DNA of 19,099 nucleotides from Candidatus Zymogenus sp. (GCA_030613285.1 JAUWME010000002.1:1-19099); one strand, 5' to 3'; counted from the stretch's first letter, positions 6,431-15,232 are shown. Program-made: numbers and translations. The notes: generated by a model from the sequence alone, not told the origin.

Positions 6431-8446
6431 ATGAATCCAAACGAATCTAAAACCGCACTGTTTCCGATGTTCATCAAACTCATCAATCGTAAAACCTTGG
6501 TGGTGGGTGGCGGTGAGGTGGGGACAAGGAAGGTCAAAGCGCTTCTGGATGCAATGTCAAATGTTACTGTTGTCTCTCCTGATGTTACTGATGAGCTAAA
6601 ATCGATTATTGATGATGGGACGGTAAATTATGTAAAGGGAAAATTTTCTCCAAAGCATTTAGATGATGTTTTTCTTTGTGTCTCGGCCGTTGATGACGGT
6701 GAGATCAACAGTAGTATAATGGAGGAGTGTAAGAAGAGGGAGGTCCTTGTAAACGTGGTTGATGTCCCTGATAAGTGCGATTTTTACTTTCCCTCCATTA
6801 TTTCCAGAGGCGACCTCACAATTGCCATCTCTTCTGGCGGAACCTCTCCCGCCATGGCCAAAAAGATCAGACAAGATATGGAGGAGATTTACGGCCCAGA
6901 ATACGAAGGGGTTATTAAGCTCATGGGGAGTATCAGGGAATTTCTGAGGGGGGCGGGAGTTGTTGACAAACGTCTGTCTGATATTATGGGAAAGGTAGCG
7001 AGACTTCCTCTCCAGAAGATTATCAGTGACGGGAAGGTGGATCAACTAAACGAGATAATTGATAATCTCCTGAATGGTGATGGAAGATTGAAGGAAATAG
7101 ATATTGATATGAAGTTGGAACCCCTAACAAGGTGGGGTGCAGATAGTGTGAAGATTTTCGTGGTTGGGATGAGTCACAAGTCTGCACCCGTCGATGTTCG
7201 GGAGATGATGGGCCTGAGCAACAATTCGATCAATCAGTTTCTGGAAGGGGGTAATGAATTTAGTGAGATAACTGAGTGTGTGTTTATCTCCACCTGTAAC
7301 CGCGTTGAGATATTGGGATGCACTGTTGATGTTGAAAAGGCCGTTGAATCTTCAATCTCTTACCTTGGGAATTTTCACGGCAAGGTCCCTGATAAGATGA
7401 AGGAGTATTTTTATATTAAGGAAGGAAAGGAGGCAGTTGAGCACGTCTTTGGCGTCGCCTCGTCTCTCGATTCTATGGTTGTGGGTGAGCCGCAAATTTT
7501 GGGACAGGTCAAGGATTCATATCGAGCGGCAACGTCTGCAGAAGCCACGGGCGTCATATTAAACAGGCTTATGCATCGGGCTTTCTTTGCGGCAAAGCGG
7601 GTGAAGAACGAAACCGATCTTGCCTCACGGCCCGTGTCGATAAGCTCCGCCGCCGTCTGGCTGGCAGAAGATACCCTAAAAGATATTTCGGGAAAAGTGG
7701 TCTTTATGATTGGGGCGGGTGAGATGGGAGAGGAGACGGTAAGAAATCTCATTGGCTATGATGTCGGGTCGGTGTTTATTGCAAACAGGACGTATGAAAA
7801 TGCTCTTTCTCTCTCTGAAAGATTTAAGGCAAAGGCCGTAGCTTGGGATAAAATTTCCGAAACCATGAGTAAATCGGATATTGTTATTTGTTCCACCGGA
7901 TCAAAGGAGCCGATTATAACAAAATCTATGGTTGAGGAGGCAATGGCTGGCAGAGGTTACAATCCGATGACAATAATTGATATCGCAGTTCCCAGGGATG
8001 TGGAAGATTCTGTCGGCGATATTGACGGGGTGGCTCTTTTTAACATCGACGATCTTGACACCGTGATAAAAAGAAACATCAAAGAAAGGGAGGGGGTTGC
8101 CGAAAGTTGCAAGAAGATAATTGCCGAGGAATCTGAAAAGTTCACCCGCTGGCTCGATTCCCTCGAAGTTGTCCCGACGATTGTGTCGCTTCGGGAAAAG
8201 CTCGAAAGGATTGGCACAGACGAGATGAATAAGGTCATCTCATCTTGGAAGGATATCAACGAAGTTGAGCAGGAGGCCGTAAAACGGCTCACTAACTCGA
8301 TAATAAATAAAATTCTCCACGATCCTACAGTCTACCTAAAAAAGGAGGCGTGGCTTGCGGGGGATATGACCATCGACCTTGTGAAGGGCATCCTCGGCCT
8401 GTCAGAAAATCAAAATGAAGATAATCAAGATAGGGACGAGGGGTAG
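6431..8446 (+). CDS. hemA: Precorrin-2 dehydrogenase - glutamyl-tRNA reductase fusion
   Basis: Two enzymes in one chain of 671 residues. Residues 10 to about 220 form a CysG N-terminal/Met8-type domain: FPMFIKLINRKTLVVGGGEVGTRK (NAD-binding), NVVDVPDKCDFYFPSI with Asp111 at the catalytic position, then ISSGGTSPAMAKKIR. It would oxidise precorrin-2 to sirohydrochlorin and possibly insert iron. Residues from about 240 form glutamyl-tRNA reductase: VGMSHKSAPVDVRE, nucleophile Cys289 in STCNRVE, SLDSMVVGEPQILGQV, NADPH site MIGAGEMGEE (426-435), and the C-terminal dimerisation helices. It would reduce Glu-tRNA to glutamate-1-semialdehyde, the committed step. Single HemA is about 420-450 residues, so both parts are full length. 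No strong ribosome site precedes the ATG. The 3' end overlaps hemC by 32 bases. Confidence 0.92.
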   Translation: MNPNESKTALFPMFIKLINRKTLVVGGGEVGTRKVKALLDAMSNVTVVSPDVTDELKSIIDDGTVNYVKGKFSPKHLDDVFLCVSAVDDGEINSSIMEECKKREVLVNVVDVPDKCDFYFPSIISRGDLTIAISSGGTSPAMAKKIRQDMEEIYGPEYEGVIKLMGSIREFLRGAGVVDKRLSDIMGKVARLPLQKIISDGKVDQLNEIIDNLLNGDGRLKEIDIDMKLEPLTRWGADSVKIFVVGMSHKSAPVDVREMMGLSNNSINQFLEGGNEFSEITECVFISTCNRVEILGCTVDVEKAVESSISYLGNFHGKVPDKMKEYFYIKEGKEAVEHVFGVASSLDSMVVGEPQILGQVKDSYRAATSAEATGVILNRLMHRAFFAAKRVKNETDLASRPVSISSAAVWLAEDTLKDISGKVVFMIGAGEMGEETVRNLIGYDVGSVFIANRTYENALSLSERFKAKAVAWDKISETMSKSDIVICSTGSKEPIITKSMVEEAMAGRGYNPMTIIDIAVPRDVEDSVGDIDGVALFNIDDLDTVIKRNIKEREGVAESCKKIIAEESEKFTRWLDSLEVVPTIVSLREKLERIGTDEMNKVISSWKDINEVEQEAVKRLTNSIINKILHDPTVYLKKEAWLAGDMTIDLVKGILGLSENQNEDNQDRDEG

Positions 8447-9437
8447 CCCCCTGGCCTTGGTGCAGGCCAAGACCGTGTCCGAGATGCTCAAAAAGGCATT
8501 CCCCGGCTACGATACCGAGATTGTTACAATCTCCACAAAGGGTGACATGGTTTTGGACACTCCCCTGTGGAAGGTGGGTGGAAAGGGGCTTTTTGTTGAT
8601 GAAATCGAGGCGGGGCTTCTCAAAGGTGGGACTGAAGCAGATTGTGACAATAAAACGAGTAGTGATAATGTTAGTATAGATATTGCAGTTCACAGCATGA
8701 AAGACCTCCCCGGTGAGATTCCCAAAGGGTTGATTATAGGCGCTGTCCCCAAAAGGCTCGATCCTGCAGACTGGTTGATTGCCATAGACAACAACGAAGG
8801 GGGTGGTGTCGCTAATTCTGTAGAAAGCCTCCCAAAAGGGGCGGTAGTCGGGACTTCCAGCCTAAGGCGGGGCGCCCAGCTTTTGATGAAACGCCCCGAT
8901 ATCAAGATTGTTCCCATGAGGGGAAATGTCGGCACAAGGCTGGAAAAATTAAAGCGGGGCGAATGTGACGCCACAATCCTTGCTGCAGCGGGACTAATTA
9001 GACTTGGGCTTGATGACATCCCCCACGTTGTTCTTGATCCCGATGAATTTATTCCAGCGGTGGGGCAAGGCGCTTTGGCCATCGAGGTGGGTCGCCGTTT
9101 CAGGCAAGAGGTTAAGATCATCGACCATTTTGAGAGTATGGTGGCTGTCTTGGCTGAGAGGAGTTTTGTAAAAACCCTTGGCGCTACGTGCCATTCGGCG
9201 GTGGGAGGGTATGCGAAGGTGGTTGATGAACGCCTCACATTGAAGGGGAGGGTGCTTTCCCCTGATGGAAATGAGATGATTGAGGGGAGTAAGTCGTGTG
9301 AGATAGCCTTGGAGGGTGCCGCTGGGATGTCTAATGAACAAGCAAAAAAACAAGCCAAAGAAGTTGGTATAGTACTTGCGGAGGAGCTTTTGGGCAAAGG
9401 GGCGGGAAGGCTCCTCGATATGGTTGAGGATGGCTGA
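8415..9437 (+). CDS. hemC: Hydroxymethylbilane synthase (porphobilinogen deaminase)
   Basis: Polymerises four porphobilinogens to hydroxymethylbilane. The start KIGTRGSPLALVQA is the classic N-terminus and fixes the ATG at 8415, inside the end of the upstream gene. Catalytic Asp97 lies in AVHSMKDLPG, and substrate-binding GTSSLRRGAQ (146-155) and MRGNVGTRL (168-176) are intact. Cys259 in GATCHSAVGGYA should carry the dipyrromethane cofactor, though the surrounding motif differs from the usual GGCQVPIG. At 340 residues it is longer than the usual 310. Part of the excess is an extra Asp/Asn/Thr/Ser-rich loop at about 71-87 (GGTEADCDNKTSS) just before the catalytic segment. The ribosome site is poor, so translation probably depends on coupling to the hemA fusion. 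Confidence 0.93.
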   Translation: MKIIKIGTRGSPLALVQAKTVSEMLKKAFPGYDTEIVTISTKGDMVLDTPLWKVGGKGLFVDEIEAGLLKGGTEADCDNKTSSDNVSIDIAVHSMKDLPGEIPKGLIIGAVPKRLDPADWLIAIDNNEGGGVANSVESLPKGAVVGTSSLRRGAQLLMKRPDIKIVPMRGNVGTRLEKLKRGECDATILAAAGLIRLGLDDIPHVVLDPDEFIPAVGQGALAIEVGRRFRQEVKIIDHFESMVAVLAERSFVKTLGATCHSAVGGYAKVVDERLTLKGRVLSPDGNEMIEGSKSCEIALEGAAGMSNEQAKKQAKEVGIVLAEELLGKGAGRLLDMVEDG

Positions 9438-9649
9438 CATCGGGGGGGCTGTATCTGCTATAATAGTAATATTGCTGATGGGCGATGGAAAATGCGTTTG
9501 ATTAGCAGTAATAGCAATTGGCTTAAGCCCATTGTTTATGAGTAATGATAACATTTTTCCCCCACTGAGAAGCAATCAATATCTTTTGGATACTCAAAAT
9601 TCGGAAGAACCAATTTACTAAATAATCAGATTTAATTAGAGGTTTTAAA

Positions 9650-11206
9650 ATGGCAATGCCGGAAAGTGGGAGAATTGGGATTGTCTATTTTGTTGGGGCC
9701 GGCCCCGGGGATCCGGGTCTCTTGACGCTGAAGGGGGCATGGGCGCTTGCTGGGGCAGAAGTGGTGGTCTATGACTACCTTGTAAACAAAGAGATTCTCT
9801 TCCATGCAAAGGGGGGAGCAAAGCTCATTTATGTGGGCAAAGTGGGTGGAAAGCCCGCAATGTCCCAGAAAGATATTAATGCGCTTCTTGTCAAACAGGC
9901 AAGGAAGGGCAGGGTTGTGGTTCGCCTCAAAGGGGGCGACCCATTTATCTTTGGACGCGGTGGTGAGGAGGCTCTGGCACTTGTTGCAAAAAAAATAGAT
10001 TACGAGATCATCCCTGGGGTTACCTCGGCGGCCGCAGTTCCGGCATACGCTGGAATTCCCATAACGCATCGAGATTACGCATCTGCCGTAGTCTTTGTTA
10101 CGGGACACGAAGACCCAACAAAGGATGAAAAAAGTCTGGATTGGGAGTATCTCGCGCGTTTTCCGGGGACGATTGTTGTCCTCATGGGGGTTATGCGGAT
10201 AAAAGAAAATGTCGATGCGTTGATATCAGGGGGGGCGTCCCCAAGCACCCCAACGGCTGTGATTTCGTGGGGTACCACACCCAGACAGAGGAGCGTCATC
10301 GGTGACCTTGATGAAATTGTGGACCTTGTTAAAAAGGATGGAATAACGGCACCGGCGGTGATGGTGGTTGGGGAGGTGGTGGACTTAGCCGATGGTCTCT
10401 CTTGGTTTGAGTATCAACCCCTCTTTGGGAAAAAGATCGTTGTTACTCGCACAAGGGAGCAGGCCTTTGAGCTTACCGATCATCTGAAGAGCCTTGGTGC
10501 AGAGACTGCCCTCTTGCCGACCATTGAGATTGCTCCCCCAAAAACGAATGAGCCAATCATTGAGGCCATAAGAAACCTCGATGATTACGATATAATCGTT
10601 TTTACAAGTCCCAACGGGGCCAGGACTTTCTTTGGGTGTCTGGACGAGGAGAATCTCGACAGCCGTTCATTGGGTGGGCTTGACGTTGCGGTCATGGGGG
10701 TTGGTACCGCCAGGGCTTTGCAGGCGTTTGGCATCTTGGCGGACATTATGCCGGATAAATATATTGCAGAGGCGTTGGCAGAGGAGCTTATCAAATACGG
10801 TGTATCGGGAAAGAAGATACTCCTCTTTAGGGCCGAGGGGGCAAGAAAAGTCCTCCCGGAGCTATTGGTCGAGGCGGGGGCGGTGGTCAACGACGTTGCT
10901 GCATACCGTGCAATTTGTCCCGATACCAAAAAAGAAGAGATAAAAGAGGCCCTCGATGGCGCCGATCTTATCACGTTTACCAGTGGATCAACCGCCAGGA
11001 ACTTCAAAATGCTCATGGAAAAAAGCGGCATAACCCAAGGGGATGATTTCAAGCTGCCCATAGTTGCGTCCATCGGCCCCATTACCACAGAAGTCGCCGA
11101 AGAGGCGGGCATCGAGGTGGCCATCGAGGCCAGGGAGCACTCCATTGCTGGGCTGGTGGGGGAGATAATGGAATATTTTATAGGGTCGGGCAATCCTCGC
11201 AAATAA
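9650..11206 (+). CDS. cobA-hemD: Uroporphyrinogen-III C-methyltransferase - uroporphyrinogen-III synthase fusion (CobA-HemD)
   Basis: Residues 10-250 are a SUMT domain: VGAGPGDPGLLTLKG (15-29) for S-adenosylmethionine, RLKGGDPFIFGRGGEE (92-107), IPGVTSAAAVPAYAGIPITHR, and VVLMGVM (176-182). It would methylate uroporphyrinogen III at C2 and C7 to precorrin-2. Residues from about 262 (KKIVVTRTREQ) to 510 are a HemD domain with FTSPNGAR and a paired second half FTSGSTARNF, which cyclises hydroxymethylbilane to uroporphyrinogen III. The fusion hands substrate directly from HemD to CobA and commits flux to siroheme and Ahb-type heme. GAGG precedes the ATG. A 212-base AT-rich gap separates it from hemC; I saw nothing definite there beyond a 10-bp palindrome GGCTTAAGCC. 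No CysG dehydrogenase part is attached; that activity is on the hemA fusion. Confidence 0.94.
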   Translation: MAMPESGRIGIVYFVGAGPGDPGLLTLKGAWALAGAEVVVYDYLVNKEILFHAKGGAKLIYVGKVGGKPAMSQKDINALLVKQARKGRVVVRLKGGDPFIFGRGGEEALALVAKKIDYEIIPGVTSAAAVPAYAGIPITHRDYASAVVFVTGHEDPTKDEKSLDWEYLARFPGTIVVLMGVMRIKENVDALISGGASPSTPTAVISWGTTPRQRSVIGDLDEIVDLVKKDGITAPAVMVVGEVVDLADGLSWFEYQPLFGKKIVVTRTREQAFELTDHLKSLGAETALLPTIEIAPPKTNEPIIEAIRNLDDYDIIVFTSPNGARTFFGCLDEENLDSRSLGGLDVAVMGVGTARALQAFGILADIMPDKYIAEALAEELIKYGVSGKKILLFRAEGARKVLPELLVEAGAVVNDVAAYRAICPDTKKEEIKEALDGADLITFTSGSTARNFKMLMEKSGITQGDDFKLPIVASIGPITTEVAEEAGIEVAIEAREHSIAGLVGEIMEYFIGSGNPRK

Positions 11207-11255
11207 AATCGAGCCGTAAGCTGGAGCAGCCAAAAGGTAGAAAAAAACTACTATT

Positions 11256-11359
11256 TGTCATTCCCGCGGAAGCGGGAATCCAGTAGATATTGTTCTGGAT
11301 CCCCAATCAAGTTGAGGATGACAGATATACTGTAATTCCCTTTGAAAGTGGGAATCCAG
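11256..11359 (+). repeat. REP-like inverted-repeat element plus partial second copy
   Basis: The main unit, 11256-11323, begins TGTCATTCCCGC and ends GGATGACA, so its ends are inverted repeats. Inside it TTCCCGC (11261-11267) pairs with GCGGGAA (11272-11278) around GGAA. A degraded second start, with TTCCC and GTGGGAATCCAG, lies at 11331-11359. This matches the widespread 'cattcccgc...gcgggaatccag' type of dispersed bacterial repeat. The first hairpin may also help end the cobA-hemD transcript. Confidence 0.7.
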
Positions 11360-11404
11360 CAAATATTTGATATTTTGGAATAGACTTTCATCATAGGAGA
11401 AATT

Positions 11405-12580
11405 ATGATTGGAATATCTAAACTATATATGGGAGCCGTGGAGCAGTCGGACGTAATCCGCTACGGGGGAAAATCCGGGAAACTCCCGTCTCACCTATTG
11501 CAGTTTTCCGAAGACAAAAAACCGGTTGTGGTCTTTAATTGCACCCAACGTTGCAACCTCAGCTGCATCCACTGCTACAGCGATTCCAAAAACCTCGATT
11601 ATTCGGGGGAGCTTTCAACCGATGAGGCAAAATCGTTCATCGAAGACCTTGCTGCCTTTGGCAGTCCCGTTATTCTATTTTCCGGCGGGGAGCCACTAAT
11701 GAGGCAAGACCTCATGGAGCTTGTGGATTTTGCAGTCGGGAAGGGAATGCGGGCAGTAATCTCAACGAATGGAACGTTGATTACAAAGAGCTGGGCAAAA
11801 AAGATGAAGCAAAGAAATCTCTCCTACGTCGGGGTCAGTCTCGACGGCTTGATGAAGACCCACGATTCATTCCGGCGATCCCCAAAAGCCTTTGAAAGGG
11901 CAATGGAGGGGGTCAATCATTGCATGGAGGAGGGGATAAAGGTCGGGCTTCGCTTTACGATAAACAAGATGAATATGACCGAAATTCCGGGGATATTTGA
12001 TCTTGTGGAATCCAAGAAAATTCCGAGGATTTGCTTTTATCATCTCGTAACAACCGGCAGGGGGGAAGACATATCAGACCTCCTGCTTTCTGACAAGGAA
12101 ACAAGGGATGTTTTAGACCTCCTGATGGAGAGAACCAAGAGACTGTTTAATGTCGGCCAAGAGACGGAGGTCTTGACGGTGGATAATCATGCCGACGGCG
12201 CTTACGTTTATCTCAAGCTGAAAGAGGAAGACCCAAAACGGGCAGAAGAGGTGCTGGGGCTTTTGAAGATGAATCAGGGTAACTCATCAGGCGTGGGGAT
12301 TGGGTGTGTCAGCTGGGACGGAGAGGTCTATGCCGACCAGTTTTGGAGAAACCACTCCTTCGGTAACGTGAGGAAAAGGCCCTTTTCGGAGATTTGGACA
12401 GACACATCAGAGCCACTGATGGGAAAGCTGAAGAGAAAAAAGGAATTTGTGAAGGGGAGGTGCGCAAAGTGTCGTTGGCTCGATGTTTGCGCCGGGAACT
12501 TTAGAGCCCGGGCGGAGGCTATGACCGGCGACACCTGGGCATCTGACCCCGCCTGCTACCTCACCGATGAAGAGATATGA
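11405..12580 (+). CDS. ahbC: Radical SAM/SPASM protein AhbC-like (12,18-didecarboxysiroheme deacetylase, Fe-coproporphyrin III synthase)
   Basis: In the siroheme-dependent heme pathway AhbC removes the two acetate side chains of 12,18-didecarboxysiroheme, giving Fe-coproporphyrin III. The N-terminus GISKLY plus LPSHLLQFSEDKKPVVVFN (28-45) is characteristic of the AhbC/NirJ group. The radical SAM cluster cysteines are Cys50, Cys54 and Cys57 (CNLSCIHC), with SGGEP at 93-97. The C-terminal region carries Cys301, Cys353, Cys356, Cys362 and Cys384 (GRCAKC, DVCAGN, DPACYLTDEEI) for a second cluster. GNVRKRPFSEIW and GDTWASDPACYL are typical. AGGAG sits just upstream of the ATG. It follows the CobA-HemD fusion and the precorrin-2 dehydrogenase, which supply its precursor. 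NirJ (heme d1) is the main alternative. AhbA/B and AhbD are not in the window. Confidence 0.87.
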   Translation: MIGISKLYMGAVEQSDVIRYGGKSGKLPSHLLQFSEDKKPVVVFNCTQRCNLSCIHCYSDSKNLDYSGELSTDEAKSFIEDLAAFGSPVILFSGGEPLMRQDLMELVDFAVGKGMRAVISTNGTLITKSWAKKMKQRNLSYVGVSLDGLMKTHDSFRRSPKAFERAMEGVNHCMEEGIKVGLRFTINKMNMTEIPGIFDLVESKKIPRICFYHLVTTGRGEDISDLLLSDKETRDVLDLLMERTKRLFNVGQETEVLTVDNHADGAYVYLKLKEEDPKRAEEVLGLLKMNQGNSSGVGIGCVSWDGEVYADQFWRNHSFGNVRKRPFSEIWTDTSEPLMGKLKRKKEFVKGRCAKCRWLDVCAGNFRARAEAMTGDTWASDPACYLTDEEI

Positions 12581-12761
12581 GTCTCTGGGGCTGCCGGGGT
12601 TGCTGGAATTTGTTAGTTGGAGAGATGGTTTGTTGGGATTTACAGTTTTGTTCCGACAATTTCAGATTTAAAAAAAATAAATACTTCATTGTCAAACAAA
12701 TAGCTCTCCGCAACATTATCTTAAACTCTTCTCCCATCTCTTGATAAAAACCGAGATTCTG

Positions 12762-12789
12762 CTGACCTAAAGTTTTTGATACATATCAT
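12762..12789 (+). promoter_or_regulatory. Possible promoter for mnmG
   Basis: CTGACC (12762-12767), 16 bases, then TATCAT (12784-12789, five of six to the -10 consensus), 74 bases before the mnmG ATG in an AT-rich gap. The -35 is only a partial match. The first part of the gap (12581-12660) is G/T-rich with repeated TGCTGG and GGGGTT words. Confidence 0.3.
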
Positions 12790-12863
12790 TAAAATCAAAT
12801 CGAAATACATCATGGTGTGAAATAAGTGGATGAACTCAAATATTTTATCAATCTAAAGATCAA

Positions 12864-14723
12864 ATGAAAAAATACGATGTCATAGTTATTGGAGCCGGTC
12901 ATGCCGGGTGCGAGGCGGCGTTGGCGGCGGCCCGAATGGGTCGCGCCACCTTGATTATCACCAGCAACGTCGATGCCATCGGCCAAATGTCGTGCAACCC
13001 CGCCATCGGTGGACTTGCCAAGGGTCAACTGGTAAAAGAGGTTGATGCCCTCGGCGGCGAGATGGGGCTTGCCACAGACAGCAGTGGAATTCAGTTCAGG
13101 ACACTGAATTCCACCAAGGGGCCGGCGGTCAGGTCTTCCAGAGCGCAGGCCGACAGGACAGCTTATCGCGCATACATGAAATGGACATTAGAAACCGAAG
13201 AGAACCTCAACGTCAAGCAGGGGATGGTGGACAAAATTGTCGCTGAAGGGGGAAGGGTCGTTGGCGTAGTTACAGATTTGGGCGAAGAATATATCTCTGA
13301 GACCGTAGTACTCGCCACAGGTACTTTCATGCGGGGAGAGATAAGCATCGGCGATGTTAAATTTGAAGCCGGCAGGCTCGGCGATTTTCCATCCATCAAA
13401 CTAACGGATTCACTTTTTGAGCTTGGTTTTGAGATTGAAAGGTTTGCCACCGCAACCACACCCAGGGTTGATGGTAAAACCATAGATTGGGAAAGGACAG
13501 AGCGCCAACCCCTTCAATGGCCGATACAACCGTTTTCCTTCAGGTCACCACCCATAGAAAGGGAGCAACTCCCCTGCTACATTACCTACACAAACACAAA
13601 GACCCACGATTTAATAAGAAACGCCGTTGATGAAAAATATGTGGAGGATAAATTCCTTGCCAGAAAAGGTCCCAGGTATTGTCCATCTATTGAGGAGAAG
13701 GTCATCTTCTTCCCAGAAAAGGAGCGCCACCAGATTTTTCTGGAGCCGGAGGGAATTGCCACAACCGAGGTCTATGTGAACGGGATTTTTACAATTTTGG
13801 GAATTGAGATACAGCGGGACATTCTTCATTCCATCCCCGGCCTTGAAGAGGTGGAGATTGTAAGACCCGCATACCGCATCCTGTATGACATGATCCCGCC
13901 CACGCAGCTAAAAATGTCGTTGGAGACAAAAAAAGTTTCTGGTCTTTATTTTGCGGGGCAGATCAATGGAACGTCGGGGTACGAGGAGGCCGCCGCCCAG
14001 GGGCTTGTGGCGGGAATAAATGCAGCGCTAAAAACCGAGGCGAGAGAGCCGATGATCCTAAAACGCTCCGAGGCATACATCGGGGTGCTTATCAGCGACC
14101 TTGTAACAAAGGGGACAAAGGAGCCATACAGGATGTTTACATCGAGGGCGGAATATCGACTGAGCCTCCGGGAGGGAAACAGCATCTTCAGGTTGACGCC
14201 CTTTGGCCGAGATGTGGGCCTGGTTGGCGATGACGACTGGAACCTCTACCGAGAAAAAAGGAGCGCTCTGGATAAGGGGCTTGAAATTATGAATGAAAAG
14301 ATAACTCCAAAGCGGGAGGTGAACGAAAAGCTCGCCCAGCTAAACGTCCCCAACATAAAAAAACAAGTTACCCTAAAAGAGATTTTAAGGCGGCCCGAAG
14401 TTACCATTGACACCATAAAGGCGATTGCTCCCCATCTGTCTGAAGTAGATGACAAAACGCTTTTGGAGGTGGAGGTCCAGATCAAGTACGAGGGGTACAT
14501 CAAACGTCAGGATGAACAGATTGATAAACTCCAAAAGATGGATGATGTAAAGATACCTGATGATTTTGACTATCGGGGGCTCTCCGGCCTGACGCTTGAA
14601 GCAACAGAAAAGTTTGAGGAGATTAGGCCGGATACCCTGGGGCAGGCATCGATGATACCTGGTGTTACCCCCGCTGCGATTTCGATCCTCATGATCCACA
14701 TGAAAAAGGGGGGGTTCATTTAA
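12864..14723 (+). CDS. mnmG: tRNA uridine-5-carboxymethylaminomethyl modification enzyme MnmG (GidA)
   Basis: FAD-dependent partner of MnmE that installs the carboxymethylaminomethyl group at U34 of certain tRNAs, using methylene-tetrahydrofolate and NADH. Full length at 619 residues. The FAD fold is [19 protein letters not shown] (8-26). The conserved [38 protein letters not shown] and [10 protein letters not shown] follow. [25 protein letters not shown] marks the C-terminal half of the flavin domain. The tail [23 protein letters not shown] and IPGVTPAAI is the MnmE-binding helical domain. No mnmE, rsmG or parAB neighbour is present, unlike many bacteria. It stands as a single gene, with no strong ribosome site before the ATG. 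Confidence 0.97.
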   Translation: MKKYDVIVIGAGHAGCEAALAAARMGRATLIITSNVDAIGQMSCNPAIGGLAKGQLVKEVDALGGEMGLATDSSGIQFRTLNSTKGPAVRSSRAQADRTAYRAYMKWTLETEENLNVKQGMVDKIVAEGGRVVGVVTDLGEEYISETVVLATGTFMRGEISIGDVKFEAGRLGDFPSIKLTDSLFELGFEIERFATATTPRVDGKTIDWERTERQPLQWPIQPFSFRSPPIEREQLPCYITYTNTKTHDLIRNAVDEKYVEDKFLARKGPRYCPSIEEKVIFFPEKERHQIFLEPEGIATTEVYVNGIFTILGIEIQRDILHSIPGLEEVEIVRPAYRILYDMIPPTQLKMSLETKKVSGLYFAGQINGTSGYEEAAAQGLVAGINAALKTEAREPMILKRSEAYIGVLISDLVTKGTKEPYRMFTSRAEYRLSLREGNSIFRLTPFGRDVGLVGDDDWNLYREKRSALDKGLEIMNEKITPKREVNEKLAQLNVPNIKKQVTLKEILRRPEVTIDTIKAIAPHLSEVDDKTLLEVEVQIKYEGYIKRQDEQIDKLQKMDDVKIPDDFDYRGLSGLTLEATEKFEEIRPDTLGQASMIPGVTPAAISILMIHMKKGGFI

Positions 14724-14755
14724 CGAATTCAATAATCCCAAAGTCAACATTTGAT

Positions 14756-14783
14756 TTGACTTGGTTGTATTGTATGATATGTT
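14756..14783 (+). promoter_or_regulatory. Possible promoter upstream of the truncated DUF4013-like copy
   Basis: TTGACT (14756-14761) with a 16-base spacer to TATGTT (14778-14783). It lies about 110 bases before the truncated gene start at 14893. The -35 also forms the right arm of a 7-bp inverted repeat, AAGTCAA (14741-14747) with TTGACTT (14756-14762), which could instead be an operator or a weak mnmG terminator. Confidence 0.3.
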
Positions 14784-14892
14784 ATGCTAATACTTTGAAT
14801 TACTGTTACTGTTAATTTTGATTTGTGATTGTTTGGTAAAAAAAGGAAAAAGCACATTATAAAACACTTTTGACAAATAGAGGAGATTGGAG

Positions 14893-14964
14893 ATGATAGA
14901 TATCAATAAAGCGTTTTCGTATCCATTTGAAGATAGAGAGTGGCCTATAAATTGTAAAATCTAA
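14893..14964 (+). pseudogene. Truncated 5' duplicate of the DUF4013-like membrane gene
   Basis: The ATG at 14893, with a good GGAG ribosome site just upstream, opens a 23-residue peptide whose middle part (INKAFSYPFEDREWPI) is identical to residues 4-19 of the intact gene at 15675. The DNA at 14902-14951 matches 15684-15733 at 48 of 50 bases, and both differences are silent (Glu and Pro codons). After that the sequence diverges and stops at 14962-14964. It is either the remnant of a tandem paralogue or the original start separated from its body by an insert. The stretch from 14724 to this point otherwise holds only the possible promoter listed above. Confidence 0.75.
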
Positions 14965-15025
14965 AATTAATCAAGAAGCAGATATGTTTTTCTAAATACC
15001 TTCGTATTCTTTTTTAGATTCCTGA

Positions 15026-15232
15026 TTATACCTCATCTACCATCTTTCCATTGGGCATCATATCATCATCGGGAGAGACTCCTGTCTCGTTAAATATCTT
15101 TTTTCTTTCGCATAGTTTTGATGTTTCGGTGTAATTACAGTATTCTGCTATCAGGGCGGTACAAATGCCCTTATACGAATCCTTATACTTTTTAAAAAAG
15201 CCGCAATTTTCCAATCTTTCGCATACAGCCAT
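15026..15232 (-). CDS. Small cysteine-patterned protein of unknown function
   Basis: 68 residues with cysteines at 4, 10, 24, 32 and 41, the motif CERLENCGFFKKY near the N-terminus, EYCNYTETSKLC in the middle, and MMPNG near the end. This resembles a family of small deltaproteobacterial proteins (CERL..C.FF...Y ... C ... P..L/M.PN pattern) that I know only as hypothetical. The cysteine spacing suggests metal or iron-sulfur binding, but that is inference. There is no signal peptide. An AAGGAG ribosome site precedes the ATG on the minus strand, supporting a real gene. It lies alone on this strand inside the segment between the truncated and intact DUF4013-like copies, so it may have arrived with that insert. 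Confidence 0.7.
   Translation of the reverse strand: MAVCERLENCGFFKKYKDSYKGICTALIAEYCNYTETSKLCERKKIFNETGVSPDDDMMPNGKMVDEV

Noticed and set aside
8690..9397. Long minus-strand frame (235 codons) opposite hemC
   Set aside because: Ser/Pro-rich shadow of a well-supported gene; no family motif.
9438..9649. Riboswitch or terminator in the hemC to cobA-hemD gap
   Set aside because: Only a 10-bp palindrome GGCTTAAGCC and AT-rich sequence; no cobalamin-riboswitch or T-run hairpin features seen.
10585..11202. Minus-strand frame opposite the HemD domain
   Set aside because: Composition is that of an antisense shadow and it lies wholly within the CobA-HemD fusion.
14870..14898. TTGACA with a -10-like ATGATA 17 bases on
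   Set aside because: The -10 would overlap the start codon of the truncated gene, so it cannot serve that gene.
14985..15012. Terminator hairpin (AATAC/GTATT followed by a T-run)
   Set aside because: Stem is only five weak pairs; it may be chance in AT-rich DNA.
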